Source of the DNA: Bacteroidetes bacterium MedPE-SWsnd-G2
GTDB lineage: Bacteria > Bacteroidota > Bacteroidia > Flavobacteriales > Flavobacteriaceae
DNA: 64,000 nucleotides
NCBI GenBank assembly: GCA_001874335.1
Contig: MPDE01000003.1
Location: 124,001-188,000, forward strand
Direction: 5' to 3'
The notes under the pieces are model-generated. The model had not been told where the DNA came from and searched no databases. It saw only the letters and a list, made by a program, of their open reading frames with translations. Made by a program: the position numbers and the translations under genes. The first letter of the stretch is position 1. The number at the start of each line of letters is the position of its first letter. Shown one piece after another: positions 18,647-28,373 of this stretch.

Positions 18647-19294
18647 TTAATTATTCGAAATATACTTATATAATAAAATATATGGTGCTATTTCAAGTGC
18701 GCAAAGATATAAAATAAAATAGAAAAAATGGGAGATTATAAGGTTTTGATTACTACGTAGTATTCTAATAAATCCTAATAGGTTAATTATCAGTACTGGT
18801 ACAAGTAGGTATAATATTGACTCGGTTGTCGGATGAATACTATAAAGCAGTAAGGCGTTTATCGGGATTAATAGTAGGCCTCCAAAGTTTTTGTAGCTGG
18901 ATTTTTGAAAAATATAGCGTTCAATGATTTCGTCAATTTCAAAAATGCTCGACAATAATCTTTCTATCATAACCTTTACTATAAAAATGGCTGCAATACC
19001 AAAAATAATTTTAGATATTAAAACCCATTCAAATAATGCTTCTGGGTGTAAGCATTTATAACAAAGAAATGAAGTAATAGAGATGCCTAAAACAAGGTTT
19101 ATAAATAATAAGGACTCAAAACCATCTATAAATTTTTGATCTCTCGTGTAAATATTTAGATATTTTGAATTGGTAAGAAGGCCAATAAAATCAGAAAAGC
19201 GAACTGCAAAAAGAAATTTAGATAGTACGACACAGCTCAATCCAATTAGCAATAGGATTGTAAATATATCGTTAGAAAATATCTCGCGTAGCAT
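18647..19294 (-). CDS. DUF4271 membrane protein
   Basis: About 215 residues with six to seven transmembrane helices, ending in the conserved FFYFILYLCALEIAPYILLYK. I choose the ATG at 19294 because DUF4271 proteins open with a short SNDW/F-type stretch (here REIFSNDIFTILLLI) directly before the first helix; an earlier ATG at 19399 would add 35 residues reaching toward the divergent promoter. It lies immediately before hemD, as in many Flavobacteriaceae. Function is unknown. Confidence 0.85.
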   Translation of the reverse strand: MLREIFSNDIFTILLLIGLSCVVLSKFLFAVRFSDFIGLLTNSKYLNIYTRDQKFIDGFESLLFINLVLGISITSFLCYKCLHPEALFEWVLISKIIFGIAAIFIVKVMIERLLSSIFEIDEIIERYIFQKSSYKNFGGLLLIPINALLLYSIHPTTESILYLLVPVLIINLLGFIRILRSNQNLIISHFFYFILYLCALEIAPYILLYKYISNN

Positions 19295-19411
19295 GGCTGT
19301 AAAATTATAATAAATTTCACCTTTAGTTAAATGTTCTTTAAAAATTTTAATATTACTGAATGAATCTCTAATTATGTGATATTCTTGATTAATTATCACT
19401 TAAAAATAACT

Positions 19412-19419
19412 TACTTTTG
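19412..19419 (+). promoter_or_regulatory. -7 element TACTTTTG before the glycosyltransferase gene
   Basis: TACTTTTG is an exact TAnnTTTG match 15 bp before the ATG at 19435. It overlaps an upstream in-frame TTG (19417), which argues that the TTG is not the start. No good -33 is seen at 19 bp. Confidence 0.5.
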
Positions 19420-19434
19420 CTAAAATTTGAATTG

Positions 19435-20163
19435 ATGAAGGACGCTATTGTCATCATTCCTACATATAACGAGATTGAGAATATTGAGGCCATTATTTTG
19501 GCGGTTTTCGCTCAAGAGAAACAGTTTGATATTCTTGTGGTTGATGATAATTCGCCAGATCAAACGGCAAGTATTGTAAAATCGTTACAGTCGCAATTTC
19601 CTGAAAATTTATTTTTGTTAGAACGTGAAGAAAAAACGGGTTTAGGTTCTGCTTATATTGCCGGTTTTAAATGGTGTTTAGAACGGGATTACAGCTATAT
19701 TTTTGAAATGGACGCCGATTTTTCTCATGATCCAAAAGATTTGGAAAGATTATATCATGCCTGTGCGATCGATGATGCCGATTTGGCTATAGGTTCGAGA
19801 TATGTAAAGGGTGTTAATGTGGTGAATTGGCCAATGAGCCGAGTATTACTGTCATTTGGAGCGTCAATTTATGTGCGTCTAATTACCAGAATGAATATTC
19901 ACGATACAACAGCAGGATTTGTTTGTTACAAGCGTGAGGTGTTAGAAGCAATTAATCTTGAGCGTATAAAATTTGTGGGCTATGCATTTCAGATAGAAAT
20001 GAAGTTCAAAGCTTACTTGAAGAAATTTAAAATAGTTGAAGTTCCAGTTATTTTTACTGATAGAGCCAACGGAAAATCTAAAATGAGTAGCGGAATTATT
20101 TCTGAAGCCATTTTTGGAGTTATCAGTTTAAAACTTGGAAGTTTGTTTAAAAGACATAATTAA
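19435..20163 (+). CDS. Polyprenol monophosphomannose synthase-like GT2
   Basis: A 242-residue glycosyltransferase of family 2 resembling dolichol-phosphate mannosyltransferase (DPM1 type). It has [13 protein letters not shown] at the N-terminus, DDNSPD (about 38-43), and the catalytic DADFSHDP (about 93-100). It lacks membrane helices, as in soluble DPM1. It probably moves a sugar from a nucleotide donor to polyprenyl phosphate. The start is the ATG at 19435 because the TTG 18 bp upstream lies in the promoter. The pyrC ATG begins 1 bp after its stop. Confidence 0.9.
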   Translation: MKDAIVIIPTYNEIENIEAIILAVFAQEKQFDILVVDDNSPDQTASIVKSLQSQFPENLFLLEREEKTGLGSAYIAGFKWCLERDYSYIFEMDADFSHDPKDLERLYHACAIDDADLAIGSRYVKGVNVVNWPMSRVLLSFGASIYVRLITRMNIHDTTAGFVCYKREVLEAINLERIKFVGYAFQIEMKFKAYLKKFKIVEVPVIFTDRANGKSKMSSGIISEAIFGVISLKLGSLFKRHN

Positions 20164-20164
20164 A

Positions 20165-21511
20165 ATGGGGACAAAAAGTGTATTAATAAAACACGCCAAA
20201 ATTGTAAATGAAGGCGAAGTATTTGAAGGAGATATCCTTATTGAAGATGAAATTATAGTAGATATTGCACCGTCAATAAGTGTAAAATCTGCAGATGTAG
20301 TAGTAATTGACGCTGAAGGGAATTATGTGATGCCTGGTGTAATTGATGATCAGGTGCATTTTAGAGAACCTGGATTAACACATAAGGCAGATATCGGTAC
20401 GGAATCGAGAGCGGCGGTAGCTGGTGGGATTACCTCATTTATTGAAATGCCAAATACCAATCCGCAATCCACTACTATAGATTTGTTGGAAGAGAAATTT
20501 GCAATAGCCAAAGAAACTTCACATGCCAATTATTCTTTTATGTTTGGCGGAACAAACGATAACCTTGATGAGATTTTAAAAGTGGATCCTAAAAATGTGG
20601 CTGCTTTAAAACTGTTTCTTGGGTCTTCAACAGGAAATATGCTAGTTGATAATCCTGAGGTATTAGAGGAGATTTTTAGTAAAACTAATTTACTAATTGC
20701 GGTGCATTGTGAGGATGAAGGTACTATTAGAACTAATATGGAAGCTCATCTTGAAAAATATGGTGAGGATATTCCAATTGAGTGTCACCCTATCATTAGA
20801 AGTGAAGAAGCTTGTTATTTATCGTCGTCAAGAGCTATTGAGCTTGCAAAGAAAACGGGAGCGAGATTGCATGTGTTTCACTTGTCTACAGGAAAAGAGA
20901 CTAATTTATTCTCAAATAAAATTCCGTTAAAAGATAAAAAGATCACGGCCGAGGTTTGTGTGCATCATTTGTGGTTTAGCGATGCTGATTATAAGAAGAA
21001 AGGTACTCATATCAAATGGAATCCAGCGGTGAAAACAGCCAGTGATAGAGACCAATTATGGAAAGCTCTATTAGATGATAGAATTGATGTAATTGCTACA
21101 GACCATGCGCCACATACATTAGAAGAAAAAAGTAATGTATATACTAAGGCGCCTTCTGGAGGCCCACTTGTACAGCATGCCTTAGTGGCTATGTTAGAGG
21201 CTTTTCATCAAGGTAAAATTACTGTAGAAAAGATTGTTGAAAAAATGTGTCACAATCCTGCAATTCTATTTCAAGTTGAAAAACGTGGATATATTAGAAA
21301 AGGATATTTTGCAGATTTAGTAATTGTCGATGTCAATAATCCTTGGACTGTAAATAAAGACAATATTTTATATAAATGTGGGTGGTCTCCTTTTGAAGGT
21401 ACAACATTCAAATCGAGAATTTCTCATACCTTAGTTAACGGTACAGTAGTTTATAATAACTTTAAAGTAAAAGACGTTAAGGTTTCTAAACGATTAACTT
21501 TTGATCGATGA
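20165..21511 (+). CDS. pyrC: Dihydroorotase (class I)
   Basis: Cyclises carbamoyl aspartate to dihydroorotate in pyrimidine synthesis. The 448-residue amidohydrolase has [13 protein letters not shown] near residues 58-70, EMPNTNP and IATDHAPHT later. The first metal His of the usual D-x-H-x-H is Gln63 here, with His65 kept. From memory this change is common in Bacteroidota homologues, so it may be a lineage feature rather than a defect. The ATG at 20165 follows the glycosyltransferase stop by 1 bp; an upstream frame reaching into that gene is not needed. Its end overlaps the DUF4296 gene by ATGA. Confidence 0.92.
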   Translation: MGTKSVLIKHAKIVNEGEVFEGDILIEDEIIVDIAPSISVKSADVVVIDAEGNYVMPGVIDDQVHFREPGLTHKADIGTESRAAVAGGITSFIEMPNTNPQSTTIDLLEEKFAIAKETSHANYSFMFGGTNDNLDEILKVDPKNVAALKLFLGSSTGNMLVDNPEVLEEIFSKTNLLIAVHCEDEGTIRTNMEAHLEKYGEDIPIECHPIIRSEEACYLSSSRAIELAKKTGARLHVFHLSTGKETNLFSNKIPLKDKKITAEVCVHHLWFSDADYKKKGTHIKWNPAVKTASDRDQLWKALLDDRIDVIATDHAPHTLEEKSNVYTKAPSGGPLVQHALVAMLEAFHQGKITVEKIVEKMCHNPAILFQVEKRGYIRKGYFADLVIVDVNNPWTVNKDNILYKCGWSPFEGTTFKSRISHTLVNGTVVYNNFKVKDVKVSKRLTFDR

Positions 21512-22050
21512 ATCGAATTCTAATTTTAATAGGTTTTGTGTTTTTGGCAGTAAGTTGCGATAAGGTAGAGCGTCCAGCAAAGCCAGAAAACTTATTGTCT
21601 ACAGCCCAAATGAGCAATATTTATTACGATATTTTTGTGATGAATGGAGCAAAAGGAGTGAACAAAAAACATCTGGAAGAAAAAGGTGTAAATCCCTATG
21701 AGTTTGTATTTGATAAACACAATACAGACAGTTTACAGTTTTTTAGTAGTAATGATTATTATGCTTTTGATATAGAAACCTATAATAATCTTCTTCTTGA
21801 TGTGAAATTAAGATTAGAGAAAGAAAAGGAAGAATTTAATGGCCTTTATAAGGAAGAAGAACGTTTAAAAGATTCTATAAGAGAAGTTAAGAGAAAGAAA
21901 AGAGATTCTCTAAAAAGAAAACCTTCTAATAGTTTACTGAAGAATAAAATTAAGCCGATTAACAATAAAAAAGACTCAGAAAAGGTGTCAATAAAGCGTG
22001 ATAGCTCAGCGCCATCTCAAAAGAAAAGTCGGCTAAAAGAAAAAAATTAA
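21508..22050 (+). CDS. DUF4296 lipoprotein
   Basis: A 180-residue lipoprotein with signal peptide and lipobox (FLAVSC, Cys17). The N-terminal DUF4296 domain (about 20-110) opens with [14 protein letters not shown]. The C-terminal third is lysine-, arginine- and serine-rich and probably disordered. It overlaps pyrC by four bases (ATGA), so the genes are translationally coupled. Function is unknown; the pyrC-DUF4296 neighbourhood is common in Flavobacteriaceae. It converges on the epimerase gene with a 4-bp overlap. Confidence 0.88.
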   Translation: MNRILILIGFVFLAVSCDKVERPAKPENLLSTAQMSNIYYDIFVMNGAKGVNKKHLEEKGVNPYEFVFDKHNTDSLQFFSSNDYYAFDIETYNNLLLDVKLRLEKEKEEFNGLYKEEERLKDSIREVKRKKRDSLKRKPSNSLLKNKIKPINNKKDSEKVSIKRDSSAPSQKKSRLKEKN

Positions 22051-23060
22051 GCTATATCATCACGGTAAAAGTTTGCCGTGATGTTTAGGCTTTCTTCCAT
22101 AGGTTTAAACTCGTAACCAATGGTGTCTATGATTTTTTGAGAAGAATAAAGCGTTTTAGTTTGAGCTGTTTTTGCTAATTGTTTTGACAATTTTCTACGC
22201 TTTCCAGTAATTTTATGATTAAGCCAGTCTAATCGCCATCCTATGTTTAGTAGTTTTGAAGTTGCTTCTTTAGTTGCCGTAGGAACATTCAAAATTTTTG
22301 CTGTTTTATCGAGAAAGGTTTTAAAGCTTAAATTTTCTGAAACCAAAATAAATCGCTCCCCATTTACGTCACTTTCTGTGAGTTGAATCATGGGGTTAAC
22401 AACATCCCAAACATCCACATAGGCGGTAGTGCCATGAGTAAAATATTTAAATCCGTTGTCCACCTTTTTTATAAGATTACCGCTGCCGTATTTCCAAAAC
22501 CCTGGGCCGATTATTACCCCAGGATTTACGATAACTACTTTTAAGCCTTCTTGATACCCTCTCCAAACTTCAATTTCGGCACCATATTTTGTAATGGCAT
22601 AAACGCTATTATCTTCTTCGTTATTCCAATACGTGCTTTCGTCAATAAGTTTATTTGGATCTTGATGGTGGCCAATAGCGGCAATCGAGCTAACATAACA
22701 AATTTTATTTACGCCATGAGCAATACATCTATTTACAATATTAGCAGTACCATTAATATTAGCTTGTCTTAATTGATGGTATTTATTCGGTTCAAAAGAT
22801 ACTAGAGCAGCACAATGGTAAACAACAGTCACATCATTAAAAGCTTCATCTAATGTTGATGTATCTGTGATATCTCCTTTTACCCAAGTGATGGCATTAA
22901 ATAACTCTTCACTGTTCTTGGTGTAATAAGAAAACACATGTTTTACAGCTTTGAACGTTGATTCAGATCTATATAGGGCTTTAACCTTATTGTTTTTATT
23001 CACCAATTGGTATAATAAATGAGAGCCTACCAAGCCTGTACCTCCTGTAACTAATATCAT
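22047..23060 (-). CDS. NAD-dependent epimerase/dehydratase (extended SDR)
   Basis: A 337-residue extended short-chain dehydrogenase. The Rossmann motif GGTGLVGSHLL is at residues 5-15, and the catalytic Ser (YVSSIAAIG) and YxxxK (YAITK) are at about 120-165. The shape matches NAD-dependent epimerase/dehydratase or dihydroflavonol-reductase-like enzymes; the substrate is not clear. It is transcribed divergently from tyrS. Confidence 0.9.
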   Translation of the reverse strand: MILVTGGTGLVGSHLLYQLVNKNNKVKALYRSESTFKAVKHVFSYYTKNSEELFNAITWVKGDITDTSTLDEAFNDVTVVYHCAALVSFEPNKYHQLRQANINGTANIVNRCIAHGVNKICYVSSIAAIGHHQDPNKLIDESTYWNNEEDNSVYAITKYGAEIEVWRGYQEGLKVVIVNPGVIIGPGFWKYGSGNLIKKVDNGFKYFTHGTTAYVDVWDVVNPMIQLTESDVNGERFILVSENLSFKTFLDKTAKILNVPTATKEATSKLLNIGWRLDWLNHKITGKRRKLSKQLAKTAQTKTLYSSQKIIDTIGYEFKPMEESLNITANFYRDDIA

Positions 23061-23113
23061 AGAACTAAAATAAAGAATTATTGATAAAGGGATTAAAATT
23101 CTTCTTTGATTTT

Positions 23114-23121
23114 TATCTTTG
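23114..23121 (+). promoter_or_regulatory. -7 element TATCTTTG before tyrS
   Basis: TATCTTTG matches TAnnTTTG and lies 25 bp before the tyrS ATG. No TTTG lies 19 bp further upstream. It is identical to the -7 boxes of the small-RNA modules at 58-59 kb. Confidence 0.45.
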
Positions 23122-23146
23122 TGTCTTCAAAATTTAATTTAAAATT

Positions 23147-24451
23147 ATGGCAAATAAATTTGTTGAAGAATTACGATGGAGAGGTATGTTACACGATATC
23201 ATGCCAGGAACTGATGAGCAATTAGACAAAGAAATGACTACTGCGTATATTGGGTTTGATCCAACTTCAGATTCATTGCATATTGGTAGTTTAGTGCCTA
23301 TAATTTTGTTGGTGCATTTAGAAAAAGCAGGTCACAAGCCAATTGCTTTAGTTGGTGGTGCTACCGGAATGATTGGAGATCCTTCAGGAAAGAGTGATGA
23401 AAGAAATTTGTTAGATGAAGCGACTCTTAATCACAATGTCAATGGTATTAAAAATGTATTGTCACGATTCTTAGATTTTAATTCGGATGCAGCTAATGCG
23501 CCAGTTCTTGTTAATAATTACGACTGGATGAAAACTTTTTCATTTATAGATTTTGCAAGAGATGTAGGGAAACGTATTACTGTAAATTATATGATGGCTA
23601 AAGACTCGGTTAAAAAACGTTTGTCTGGTGAAACTGGAGTCGGGATGTCTTTTACAGAGTTTACATATCAGCTTATTCAAGGTTATGATTTTTACCATTT
23701 ATATTCTACAATGGGATGTAAATTACAAATGGGAGGAAGTGACCAATGGGGTAATATTACAACGGGTACCGAATTGGTAAGACGTATGAATGTTGGAGAA
23801 GAAGCAAAAGCGTTTGCAATGACATGCCCATTAATCACAAAAGCCGATGGCTCAAAGTTTGGAAAAAGTGAAGGTGGAAATGTTTGGTTAGATGCTGATA
23901 AAACATCTGTATTTAAATTCTACCAGTTTTGGTTAAATACCACAGATGAAGATGCTGAAAAGTATATTAAAATCTTTACGTTTTTGGAGCAATCTGAAAT
24001 TGAAGAATTGATTACAAAGCATAAAGAAATGCCTCATATGAGATTACTTCAAAAAAGGTTAGCTAAAGAAGTGACTAGTTTTGTGCACTCTGAAGAAGCC
24101 TTTGTAACGGCTGAAAAAGCTTCTAATGTTTTGTTTAGCAAAAATTTTAAAGAAGATATTCAATCTATAGATGAGAAAATGTTTTTAGAAGTTTTTGAAG
24201 GTGTGCCTCAAGCAAATATTGAAAAGGGAGAGTTTGCGGAAGGATTAGATATGATTGCGGCGCTTTCGGCTAAAACAGGCTTCCTTAATTCAAATGGAGA
24301 AGCAAGACGAGCTTTAAAAGAAAACTCTATATCAGTAAACAAAGTAAAGGTTAAAGATGATTATATGTTGTCTGAATCCGATTTAATACACGGTAAGTAT
24401 ATTATTTTAAACAAGGGAAAACGTAATACCTATATTATTAAAATAGCATAA
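23147..24451 (+). CDS. tyrS: Tyrosyl-tRNA synthetase
   Basis: Charges tRNA-Tyr. The 434-residue class I enzyme has the HIGH-like HIGS ([10 protein letters not shown], about residues 46-55) and a KMSKS-like KFGKS (about 244-248). A C-terminal S4 RNA-binding domain (about 365-430) contains [19 protein letters not shown]. It has its own -7 element and a GC-rich terminator, so it is probably monocistronic. Confidence 0.97.
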   Translation: MANKFVEELRWRGMLHDIMPGTDEQLDKEMTTAYIGFDPTSDSLHIGSLVPIILLVHLEKAGHKPIALVGGATGMIGDPSGKSDERNLLDEATLNHNVNGIKNVLSRFLDFNSDAANAPVLVNNYDWMKTFSFIDFARDVGKRITVNYMMAKDSVKKRLSGETGVGMSFTEFTYQLIQGYDFYHLYSTMGCKLQMGGSDQWGNITTGTELVRRMNVGEEAKAFAMTCPLITKADGSKFGKSEGGNVWLDADKTSVFKFYQFWLNTTDEDAEKYIKIFTFLEQSEIEELITKHKEMPHMRLLQKRLAKEVTSFVHSEEAFVTAEKASNVLFSKNFKEDIQSIDEKMFLEVFEGVPQANIEKGEFAEGLDMIAALSAKTGFLNSNGEARRALKENSISVNKVKVKDDYMLSESDLIHGKYIILNKGKRNTYIIKIA

Positions 24452-24457
24452 AAATGG

Positions 24458-24494
24458 AAATCGCCCGGGCCTAACCTCCGGGCGATTTTAATTT
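24458..24494 (+). terminator. tyrS terminator
   Basis: AAATCGCCCGG (24458-24468) pairs with CCGGGCGATTT (24478-24488) over a 9-base loop, followed by a short T-rich stretch. This is an unusually GC-rich stem for the region. Confidence 0.8.
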
Positions 24495-24584
24495 AACCAA
24501 CAAACTAAAAAATAGTTTTCTTTTTCATAGCTTTTTAGAGCTACAAATTCAGTTGGAGTGGGTTTTATTTACTTACAACCCGAT

Positions 24585-25565
24585 TTAAAAAACCATAAGG
24601 TTGCAGCCTCTAATATCTGAATTATCAAATCGACCTAATACTTCAAAACTTCCATCCCTGTAAACTTTGCCTAAATCTTGTGTCGCGATAAATGCGCAAG
24701 AGTTTATGTTGGCCAAATCAATAATATTTATTCCGCCGCTTTTACCAAATTGTTGGATGCTAAGCGCATCTTCGGGGTCTCTGGTTAAGATCTTCATCCA
24801 TGGCGGACACTCAAAAACACCATCGCCTTTTGAATAACCTTGACTTAAAAGTTCGGTCATACCATATTCTGAATGGATGTGTTTTACACCAAATCCCTTT
24901 CTCAAAATGTCATGCAATTCGGCTCTAATAAGTTCTTTGCGCTTTCCTTTCATGCCACCAGTTTCCATAACGGTGGTGTGTTTTAAATTAAACTGCTGCT
25001 TTTCAATAAGGTCTAACAATGCAAATGAAACGCCAAGAAGCAAAGTTTTTTGCCCTTGTTGTTCCAGTTTATTAATGGTTTCAATTAAGGCATCGAGGTT
25101 GTTGAGGTAAAAGCCACTGTCTTTATGGTTTGATTTTTTAATTAAATCCTCAGCCATATAAATTAAGGATGAACCACTACGTTCTAAATAAGATGGTAGT
25201 AATGCCAAAACAGCATAATCTTCAATGTTGCCATAAAACTCAGTAAATCCCTTGTTGTAACTTTTTTCATAAACAGCAAGATCTGTTACATAATGTTTGC
25301 TCGTTACACTTCCAGTAGTACCGGAACTTGAAAATATAATTTCTGGTGTTTCCTTTTGGTTATAGACCTCGTGTGATTTAAAAAATTGTATAGGAATAAA
25401 TGGTATGTCTTTTATCTGTTTAACATCACTTGGATGCTTGTAAAGTAGATCGCAAAAAGAACGATAAACCTTATTTGTTTGAAATTGGTAATTGAAGACC
25501 TCAAGAGCCTTAGCCTCTAATTCTACTTCGGTTTGTATTTCAAATATATTTTCAGGTATTACCAT
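24585..25565 (-). CDS. LuxE-like acyl-protein synthetase/acyltransferase
   Basis: A 326-residue protein of the LuxE (acyl-protein synthetase) group, adenylate-forming-like. The recognisable parts are the phosphate-loop-like IFSSSGTTGSVTSKH (about residues 81-95), YLERSGSSLIYM, and SEYGMTELLSQGYS (about 234-247) with the conserved Glu. Such proteins activate or transfer acyl groups. In Bacteroidota it is often a stand-alone gene of unknown substrate. No lux genes are nearby. Confidence 0.82.
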   Translation of the reverse strand: MVIPENIFEIQTEVELEAKALEVFNYQFQTNKVYRSFCDLLYKHPSDVKQIKDIPFIPIQFFKSHEVYNQKETPEIIFSSSGTTGSVTSKHYVTDLAVYEKSYNKGFTEFYGNIEDYAVLALLPSYLERSGSSLIYMAEDLIKKSNHKDSGFYLNNLDALIETINKLEQQGQKTLLLGVSFALLDLIEKQQFNLKHTTVMETGGMKGKRKELIRAELHDILRKGFGVKHIHSEYGMTELLSQGYSKGDGVFECPPWMKILTRDPEDALSIQQFGKSGGINIIDLANINSCAFIATQDLGKVYRDGSFEVLGRFDNSDIRGCNLMVF

Positions 25566-25598
25566 CTCTAAAATTAAGTAGCAAAAATATTAAAAATA

Positions 25599-25625
25599 AA
25601 AAGCGCTACATGAAGTAGCGCTTTT
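25599..25625 (-). terminator. Terminator of the T9SS cargo gene
   Basis: AAAAGCGCTAC (25599-25609) pairs with GTAGCGCTTTT (25615-25625). Read on the minus strand it is followed by TTTTTATTTTT, so it terminates the gene ending at 25648. Confidence 0.85.
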
Positions 25626-25647
25626 AAAATTTTATTTAAAAAGGATA

Positions 25648-27414
25648 TTACTTAATCACTAATTTTTTAGTAATTGAGTTCCCATCTTGTTCAACTTTTA
25701 AGATATAGATACCACTGTTGATATTTGAAAGTGAAATAGTATTGTTAGTTGTATTCGCATCTTTAACTAATTTTCCAAGGATATCAAAAATTTGAACTGA
25801 CATCATTGAAGCAGAGTTAGATTTGATGTTTACATAGCCTAAACTCGTTGGGTTAGGATATACCGAAAATTGAGTAGCCGTTACAGCGTTAACACTTAGA
25901 GTTAAGTCAGACATTGATCTCACGTAAATTTGAGCTGTACCGTTAAATTCTCCCGCAACACCGGCAACTAAAGGTAATTCGGTAGAAGGAATTACAGTGT
26001 CAATGTAATCAGCTCCAAAAAACTCAGTTCTTTTAACTAAGGTGTTCGTTCCGTCAGTTAAATCGTAGTTACTACCAGTTGAAAATGTAGCAACACCATC
26101 ACCATCTACAAAAGTAACATTGGCAACTTGAATTAACTCAGACTCATAATCATCAGGGTTTGCATTCAACTCAGCAATTGTAACTAATTGTGGCGAGACC
26201 ATTGCATTGCCATTAAGAGTTGCAGAATCTGCAGTTGGAATGAATCTTAAAACACCATTACTAATTAAAGTTGTTCCTTGTAATCCAGAGATATTGTCAC
26301 CTTCAGAGTACGTTGTTAAAACATCGTCAGCATCATAAATTAATACACCAGCAATGTTAGAATCTTGAATCCAGTGTCTGTTTTGGTAACCATCAGTATG
26401 AGTTACTGTAACACCGCCTGAAATTGTATAATAACCACCAGCGCCGTTAGTTTCTACATCTGCTCTTAAAGCAGCGATATCAGCAACGGTTGTTCCTGAT
26501 GCTACACTAAAAGTAATTGTTTGATTTACAGCAGGTGCTATAGGAGTATGAGAATCATCAACTAACTCCATATAAACAGTATACGTTTCACCATCAGTAA
26601 CTGGAATTACAACATCATCTAAATCGTATTTCATGGGTTGCATTACAGTGTTTAGTTGCCAGTGAATATGACCATCTCCCATTCCAGGATTTGCAACAAC
26701 AAAGTTTTGGGTGATTACAGACATAGTAACTTCAGTCGTACCTGGAGCAAATTCGGCACCATCAGAAGGTGCTGTAATAGCCAATACAGGATTTGTTGAA
26801 CCAGTAGTCGAGTATGTGCCTACTCCTCCAACTTCAGTTTCAACATTAACCGTACCGCCACTACATATTCCTAAACCATCTAGAGTGTTAGCCCCACCAA
26901 ATGTCCAGTTAGCTTCAATAAAAGCGCCATCAGGACCTGTACCATCAACTCTTTTTGCATAAGAATCTAAATATTCCCAAGTAGAACCAGAGCCATCAGT
27001 ATCAGAAACTCCAAATTGATCAACTACAGAAAGATCTGAGTTTAAAATTAAACGAATACGATCATCACCATTAATATTAACAGTATTAGATTCAAGAGTT
27101 GTACCTGCATCAATAGTTGGGAAGTCTGAAGCAATGCCATCAGCGCTTCCACCAGTTGTGATGTATACAAAGCCATCTGTAACTGTACCTAATGCAGATA
27201 GATCTTGAGTGTTTCCAAAATCCCCTGTATTTGCATTGGTTTGATTTTGAATAGAATATAGAGCAAAATCAACAGCTCCATCAGCATAAATTTCAACTAC
27301 TTTAGGATTTCCACCTGAACAAGGGCCGTCAACAACCATTGTAATAATTGGAGATTGTCCATAAGAAACAATGCTTATTAAAAATAAAAATGTTAGAATG
27401 TAAAGTTTTTTCAT
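25648..27414 (-). CDS. Secreted multidomain protein with T9SS type A sorting tail
   Basis: A 588-residue exported protein. A signal peptide (residues 1-19, ending SYG-Q) is followed by a lamin-tail-like domain (about 22-180: PCSGGNPKVVEIYADGA...). Then come an Ig-like linker (about 205-305), a DUF5689/OB-fold-like domain (about 310-510), and a C-terminal type A sorting domain (about 515-588) with FSVYPNPTSLG and LVIK at the end. Cargo of this design is secreted by the type IX system and often released or surface-bound. No catalytic nuclease motif is seen, so it may be structural or binding. Confidence 0.85.
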   Translation of the reverse strand: MKKLYILTFLFLISIVSYGQSPIITMVVDGPCSGGNPKVVEIYADGAVDFALYSIQNQTNANTGDFGNTQDLSALGTVTDGFVYITTGGSADGIASDFPTIDAGTTLESNTVNINGDDRIRLILNSDLSVVDQFGVSDTDGSGSTWEYLDSYAKRVDGTGPDGAFIEANWTFGGANTLDGLGICSGGTVNVETEVGGVGTYSTTGSTNPVLAITAPSDGAEFAPGTTEVTMSVITQNFVVANPGMGDGHIHWQLNTVMQPMKYDLDDVVIPVTDGETYTVYMELVDDSHTPIAPAVNQTITFSVASGTTVADIAALRADVETNGAGGYYTISGGVTVTHTDGYQNRHWIQDSNIAGVLIYDADDVLTTYSEGDNISGLQGTTLISNGVLRFIPTADSATLNGNAMVSPQLVTIAELNANPDDYESELIQVANVTFVDGDGVATFSTGSNYDLTDGTNTLVKRTEFFGADYIDTVIPSTELPLVAGVAGEFNGTAQIYVRSMSDLTLSVNAVTATQFSVYPNPTSLGYVNIKSNSASMMSVQIFDILGKLVKDANTTNNTISLSNINSGIYILKVEQDGNSITKKLVIK

Positions 27415-27638
27415 AATTTGATAAGTGTAAATTGAATCTCAAAGATACATAATATTGTTAAAGATTTGTAATACAGGTACATACTTTACAGAAAAGTAAT
27501 ATTGCCGCTTTAGGTAGTAAAGAGAACTATATATAGTGTATGAATTAATTTTAAACTATAGAAATTGGTTGAACCTCTTCTAATAGTTAATAAAATATAG
27601 TTTAAAGGTTACGCAAAAGTTAACAAATAGACCACAGG

Positions 27639-27668
27639 TTTGAATGTGTGCATTATATTTTATATTTA
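27639..27668 (+). promoter_or_regulatory. Promoter of the PhoB-type two-component pair
   Basis: TTTG (27639-27642) lies 18 bp before TATATTTA (27661-27668), close to the TTTG-N19-TAnnTTTG pattern, and 18 bp before the ATG at 27687. Confidence 0.45.
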
Positions 27669-27686
27669 CACTAATTATAAAACAAC

Positions 27687-28373
27687 ATGAAAAAAAACGA
27701 CATTAAAATATTATTAGTAGATGATGAGCCAGATATCCTAGAAATTGTTGGGTACAATTTAAAATCTGAGGGATATCAAGTGTTTACCGCATCAAATGGG
27801 GCTGAAGGGGTTAAACAAGCTAAAAAAGAAAAGCCACAACTAATAATATTGGATGTTATGATGCCAGAAATGGACGGCATAGAAGCCTGCGAGTTGATTC
27901 GAGCTAATCCAGATTTAGACAATTCTATTATTACTTTCTTGACGGCGAGAGGTGAAGATTATTCTCAATTGGCTGGATTTGATGCTGGTGCTGATGATTA
28001 TATTACAAAGCCTGTAAAACCTAAAGTTTTAGTTAGTAAGGTGAATGCGTTATTGAGACGTTTAAAAAATGAATCTGATGGAGAGGGCAACATAATTAAA
28101 ATTGGAGATTTAGAAATAAATAGAGACGAATATAAAATTGTTCAAAACGGCAATGAATTGGTATTACCACGAAAGGAGTTTGAACTTTTATCCCTTTTAG
28201 CTACAAAACCTGGAAAGGTGTTTAAAAGAGAGGAAATTCTTGACAAGGTATGGGGGAATGAAGTAGTTGTAGGAGGAAGAACCATTGATGTTCACATCAG
28301 AAAACTGAGAGAAAAAATTGGCGACGATTCTTTTAAAACAGTTAAGGGTGTTGGGTATAAGTTTGTAGATTAA
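27687..28373 (+). CDS. OmpR/PhoB-family response regulator
   Basis: A 228-residue DNA-binding regulator: receiver domain (about 5-122) with Asp12/Asp13 and phosphoacceptor Asp56 (LIILDVMMPEMDG), Lys in the ITKPVKP loop, and a C-terminal winged helix (about 132-228) with ILDKVWGNEVVVGGRTIDVHIRKLREKIG. It is coupled to the following kinase through a 1-base TAATG overlap. The target genes are unknown. Confidence 0.95.
   Translation: MKKNDIKILLVDDEPDILEIVGYNLKSEGYQVFTASNGAEGVKQAKKEKPQLIILDVMMPEMDGIEACELIRANPDLDNSIITFLTARGEDYSQLAGFDAGADDYITKPVKPKVLVSKVNALLRRLKNESDGEGNIIKIGDLEINRDEYKIVQNGNELVLPRKEFELLSLLATKPGKVFKREEILDKVWGNEVVVGGRTIDVHIRKLREKIGDDSFKTVKGVGYKFVD

Noticed and set aside
19417-19434. 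TTG start for the prenyl-phosphate glycosyltransferase
   Set aside because: The TTG lies inside the -7 element TACTTTTG; the ATG at 19435 fits the family N-terminus.
22058-22083. Hairpin CATCACGG/CCGTGATG near the pyrC-DUF4296 end as a terminator
   Set aside because: It has an 8-bp stem but lies inside the coding end of the epimerase gene and has no T-run on either side.
24585-25565. LuxE-like gene as part of a bioluminescence operon
   Set aside because: No luxA, luxB, luxC or luxD homologue is nearby; such stand-alone genes are common in Bacteroidota.
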